Below, piece by piece: positions 60,334-64,000 of a stretch of 64,000 nt of DNA (positions within the stretch are counted from its first letter, which is position 1; the number at the start of each line of letters is the position of its first letter). The notes under the pieces were generated by a model. The model saw nothing but the letters and a program-made list of their open reading frames with translations, had not been told where the DNA came from and searched no databases. The stretch comes from Rhynchosporium graminicola (Eukaryota; Ascomycota; Leotiomycetes; Helotiales; Ploettnerulaceae). The stretch spans positions 785,219 through 849,218 of the forward strand of contig FJUW01000016.1 in the NCBI GenBank assembly GCA_900074885.1, read 5' to 3'. The translations under genes and the position numbers were made by a program.

Positions 60334-60849
60334 CTTTACTTATTCCACGATCCTTTCCAAGTCCCAAAGCATCAAGAGATGCTCAATTCGAGTCTCTGAA
60401 GTGAAAGGATTCCGCTGTGCTGTGCCACGTGCCATGCCCAGCTGAGAGGTCTGGGCCGAGCAAGACAGACCTGCAGCAGCTGCACCTGCACCCAACCTCT
60501 TGAGCCCTGCTTTCAAGAACGGACTATACAGTAATATAAGTATTAGACTTGAATGCGGAAGGAATGGAAACAAACAGTGAGAAGCGAAAGGGACAGCTAG
60601 CGACAGCTAAAGAAGCGACAGCTAAAGAAAGGGAGGAAGGGGATCAGATAGACAAAAGTGGCGGAACTAAGAGGCAGTAATAAAATGCGTACCTATCTAG
60701 GGACATGTAACGTAGATGTTAGATTCAAGTACAGTACCTAGGTAGATAGATATTGTACTGTAACAAGGATTCCCACCAGATGCAGCAATGACCGGCACCG
60801 ACTATTGAGGGCGAGCCCGCCCGCCACTTCGAGGCCACAGCAATGGCAT

Positions 60850-60882
60850 GGGCATGGGCAGGGCAGGGCAGGGCAGGGCAGG
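60850..60882. repeat. GGGCA pentanucleotide repeat
   Basis: About six copies of GGGCA/GGCAT-type units. G-rich on the plus strand with regularly spaced GGG runs. Confidence 0.9.
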
Positions 60883-60957
60883 AATACTTATACAATACAA
60901 GTACAATATAAATATAATAAATAGCATGCATGGGTATGGCAGACGAGGAATCGATAT

Positions 60958-61027
60958 CAAGACCAAGACCAAGACCAAGACCAAGACCAAGACCAAGACC
61001 AAGACCAAGACCAAGACCAAGACCAAG
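60958..61027. repeat. CAAGAC hexanucleotide array (about 11.7 copies)
   Basis: Seventy bases of uninterrupted 6-bp unit CAAGAC upstream of the FHA-RING gene. Because the unit is a multiple of three it opens frames on both strands (Lys-Thr on one frame, Pro-Arg on another, Val-Leu on the opposite strand), which explains the long frames seen here. Variants GGCCAAGACCAAAG follow at its right edge. Confidence 0.97.
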
Positions 61028-61664
61028 GAGGCCAAGACCAAAGATCTCGACCTCAACGCCCTCACCATCCTCACTTCCCGCTCATGCAACCCACTCCTGC
61101 CCATCCTTACACTATTATAATAGTACAATACTCTACCTACTCTATCTACATACATGCAGCCTTCTCTCGCCACTCGATGCTTTGACTGAACGACCAACTT
61201 CTCTCACATCGATTCTACTTATACTCACTCGTACTGACCTGACCTTCTTTACTTCATTTTGGTGTTTCAACTCCCAGGATCTGGAGCAATTAATTCACTT
61301 CCCCTCTACTCTACTCCACTCTATCTACCTCGACCTTTTTCAACACACTCTGTTCTACTACCTACTGTACCTCCCTACCTACATCCAACTCCCGCAGCCT
61401 GACCAGAACCCCAACCTGGCCCGATCAGCTCTTCTTATTCACTTGGTGTAACACGGACTCGTTCGTCAAAACATACATACCCATCTTCTCTGATGCCAAA
61501 CACCCCAATCTGAGACGAGTCTTCTCTAAAGGCCAGCCTGCTCTTGACTTTCAAGCAGCCAACTTCCCGACTTGACTCCCTCGACATCATAACCTTTGTT
61601 GTTGATTCCTCCCTTTCTCTCTCACGTTTGCCTACCTTCACCATCTTACCAAAAGACAGTCACA

Positions 61665-63771
61665 ATGTACACAGTACCGAGTGCACCACAGCAATGGAAC
61701 GCAGCCTCCTCTCCAACCCCTGCGTCGCCCACCTCTCCAGTTCGTACAGGTCGATTGAGGGGTTTGAGTTACCTACGAACTTATACGCAGAATCATATCC
61801 TGTCGCGCGACAGTCACAACCATAGTCAGAATAGTAGTTCCATCCCACCCCAAAGACCCTCGACTCTGGGCCGGGCTACGAGCTATCCATCACCGACGTC
61901 AAGGGGATCCGCGGGACCATCTTCTCCCACTTCGCCTGCACCCGGCACTGCTCCTCAGCAGGCCTCCACGCTACAGTCACCAACTGCGCAACGAAATACT
62001 TCTGACGACCCCTCCGCGAGATCGAACAACTTGGATAGTGTGGGTGGAACGAGTGGCTGGCTTCCAACCGTTGGAGGGCAGAGTGCTGTGTCGCGCATCG
62101 CCTCCGAACCGCAATCAGTCAATACAGGGTCATCTTCTGCTGTGTTGTCAGGAAACCAACCATCCGACGTGACATCCGATCTCACTGCTTCGATGGCTCG
62201 CACGCGATCTGCCACGACAGGAACTGCTCCAGATATGCTACCCGTCAACGGAGGGGAGGCACATTCTCGAACCGAAATTGCTACAATAAACGCAAATGGA
62301 GGGAATCAAGGCATGGCGCATCAACTACCCTCCATACGTTTCTCGGCACACCAGGACCCTAGAGTACAACGTCCCTCATTGGTGTTTCCCGCAATGTCAC
62401 GGATACTGCCGACTGGGAAGGAGATAATCAAGGTCGGGCGGTACTCTGAACGGGATAGTAACCCAGTTCAATCTGCAAATATGCCTTCGTCCGCACCGGT
62501 TGGGTTTAAGTCGAAAGTGGTCAGTAGACGGCATTGTGAGTTTTGGTGCTCAGGAGGTCGTTGGTTTATCAAGGACGTAAAGAGCTCTTCTGGCACGTTT
62601 CTGAATCACATTCGTCTCAGTTCACCAGGCACAGAGTCCAAGCCTTTCCCAGTAAACGACGGTGATGTGGTGCAGCTGGGAATAGATTTCAAAGGAGGAG
62701 AAGAGATGATATTCAGATGCGTGAAGATCAGAGTTGAGTTGAATAAAGGATGGCAGAATGGACCAAGCAGTTTCAAGTCAGTCACTTTTCTTCGTCATAC
62801 TTACACAAGACTAACACCTTTTCCAGTGTTCAATCCCATAAACGGCTAAGGGAATTAAACAGCCAGGGGAAGTCACCTGCAGCTGGCTCATCACAAGACT
62901 GCTCCATCTGTCTGGGACCTATAGCTGTAAGCTCTCACCTTCACACTGGCCGTCCACTTTACTAACACGAATACAGCCCTGCCAGTCGTTGTTTGTCGCT
63001 CCCTGCTCTCACACGTGGCATTACAAGTGCATCCGAGTTATAATAAACGGTCCACATTGGCCTCATTTCATATGTCCCAACTGCAGAACTGTAGCAGATC
63101 TAGAAGCCGAGCTCGACGACCCATACGCGGATGGTGAATGGGAAGAACTAGAAGCTGTAGACGAATCAGACTCTCCAGACGCTCCACAGGCAGCAGAATC
63201 CGAACCAACAGCCGAGCCCTTGGATCTACCAAATCGCAATACTGTTTTACCGGACGATGTGGATGTGTTGATTGGAGTGCAGGAGCATGTGGAAGCGGAA
63301 CAGAATAGTCATAGTGATATTGAGCTCGTTGAAGCGAGTGATGATTCAGGTCCTGATAGAGATGTTCGCGCAACCGCATCATCACTAGGATACCTGAACA
63401 TCAACCAAACGCCGTCGCCCTCCGAATCGGTGGCAGACTCGAGCCCACAAGAAGAAGACTCACATTCTCATCCAATTTCAAACGCCACTTCAGCACCCGT
63501 CAATATTGTCCGGAAAGCTGTCGGATCTCATCTAGGTCAACCCATCCCTCATCCAGAACGGCGCTCAACCCGCACGCCAAGTCCTAACGGAACGGACACA
63601 TCTCCTGCCGGAGTCGAAGGACCGATGACGCCGAGGAACGATATTGGGCCTTTTGTGTTCGATGGTAGTGCAGGTCGGGCAGCGGGACTGGCGACTCAGA
63701 ATCTCAACGCTGCTGCTAATACACCTCCTACGCAAGCACCGCCTGCTCTGACATCTCCACCATCTGAATAG
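61665..63771 (+). CDS. dma1: FHA-RING E3 ubiquitin ligase, Dma1/CHFR family
   Basis: E3 ligase that reads phospho-threonine through its FHA domain. In yeasts Dma1/Dma2 act at the spindle and septin checkpoints. Three exons (61,665-62,776, 62,827-62,926, 62,977-63,771) with two 50-bp GT-AG introns join in frame to 668 aa. The N terminus (1-235) is Ser/Thr/Pro-rich. The FHA domain is at about 242-362: GR at 258-259, SRRH at 287-290, SSSGTFLNH around 307-315. The RING-H2 residues are C396, C399, C414, H416, H419, C422, C437 and C440, restored only by splicing both introns. The C-terminal 220 residues are acidic and Ser/Pro-rich. The start ATG at 61,665 follows CACA; 23 upstream codons stay open but read as leader. 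Confidence 0.93.
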
Positions 63772-64000
63772 GGACAAGCGTGTTATCATTTGGGCAAACG
63801 ATACATGCATGTAGCCGGTTATGGGGAGGTATATGGTGTTTTCGCTTTCTTGCTTTCAACGGGGTTCCTTGGCTTTTACCTCGAGACAGGTTTTGTAAAA
63901 TTATCATAATACACGGGTGGGTGGGTCGAGTCATAAAGTTAAGGTAGCTTCATGAGAAATTCGATGAATAAACGGATAGCGAAGGAGGAGCCCATACGGT
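63772..64000. other. 3' flank of the FHA-RING gene
   Basis: The remaining 229 bases after the stop codon. AATTATCATAATACACGGG near 63,899 could belong to a polyadenylation region. Nothing else seen. Confidence 0.35.

Larger units (their letters stand above)
59779..61664. promoter_or_regulatory. Divergent promoter region and long 5' leader, rich in simple repeats
   Basis: About 1.9 kb between the MPP alpha start (minus) and the FHA-RING start (plus). It contains CGTA repeats (60,315-60,333), GGGCA repeats (60,850-60,882), a CAAGAC array (60,958-61,027) and a C/T-rich stretch at 61,100-61,660 with many CTACC motifs, as is common in fungal promoters and 5' leaders. A frame of about 170 codons across the CAAGAC array is a product of the repeat. 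No gene supported. Confidence 0.5.

Noticed and set aside
60848..61451. Frames of 90-173 codons on both strands across the CAAGAC repeat
   Set aside because: They are produced by a repeat unit divisible by three, with no domain or splice support.
1..64000. Secondary-metabolite cluster or other new multi-gene system in the host half
   Set aside because: There is a single methyltransferase-like gene and no synthase, oxygenase or cluster regulator beside it. The other genes are unrelated housekeeping functions.

Overview
The window looks like a chromosome segment of a filamentous ascomycete (Pezizomycotina, possibly Leotiomycetes; the class is a guess). The evidence is short GT-AG introns of about 47-117 bp, fungal gene families (a C2H2 plus fungal-specific regulator, an FHA-RING Dma1 type protein, Trs31, a GT90 capsule-type glycosyltransferase, an alpha-glucoside type transporter), and a sharp split between an AT-rich transposon block with RIP (repeat-induced point mutation) damage and a normal gene block.

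Bases 1 to about 29,050 are an AT-rich nest of dead LTR retrotransposons with no host gene that I can support. Frames read through once TAG/TAA are taken as former CAG/CAA, and catalytic residues are changed by C-to-T or G-to-A. A Ty1/copia element (1-~3,990) enters from the left. To its right the insertion order can be read from exact 5-bp target duplications. A Gypsy element 'Z' on the minus strand (25,787-~28,600) was hit by a chromodomain Gypsy 'Y' (minus strand, now 4,034-6,656 plus 22,632-25,786). Y was hit by a small LTR element 'X' (203-bp LTRs, 2.2 kb, duplication GTAAT). X was hit twice: by a complete chromovirus of the same family as Y ('E2', 8,161-14,901, 496-bp LTRs, duplication GATAA) and by a complete second-family Gypsy ('E3', 15,570-22,568, 168-bp LTRs, duplication GTATG) that sits inside the 3' LTR of X. 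X carries a coding region that I do not recognise. The E2/Y family carries an antisense coiled-coil reading frame between its chromodomain and its 3' LTR.

Bases 29,050-64,000 are ordinary host sequence. From left to right: a 1,139-aa C2H2/Fungal_trans regulator (minus strand) with almost 10 kb of gene-free, microsatellite-containing DNA upstream; a SAM methyltransferase-like gene with an unclear last splice site; a GT90 glycosyltransferase pseudogene; mitochondrial ribosomal protein uL15m; an alpha-glucoside/sugar transporter pseudogene; a 116-aa unknown protein whose first exon is only the ATG; TRAPP subunit Trs31; a Sec14/PDR16-type CRAL-TRIO lipid transfer protein; a His/Cys-rich unknown protein; mitochondrial processing peptidase alpha; and an FHA-RING ubiquitin ligase of the Dma1/CHFR type.

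The host genes do not form an obvious cluster or pathway. They are housekeeping functions (mitochondrial translation and protein import, vesicle tethering, lipid transfer, mitotic checkpoint) mixed with accessory functions (methyltransferase, GT90, transporter) that are decaying around the uL15m gene. I found no tRNA, rRNA or CRISPR that I could support.
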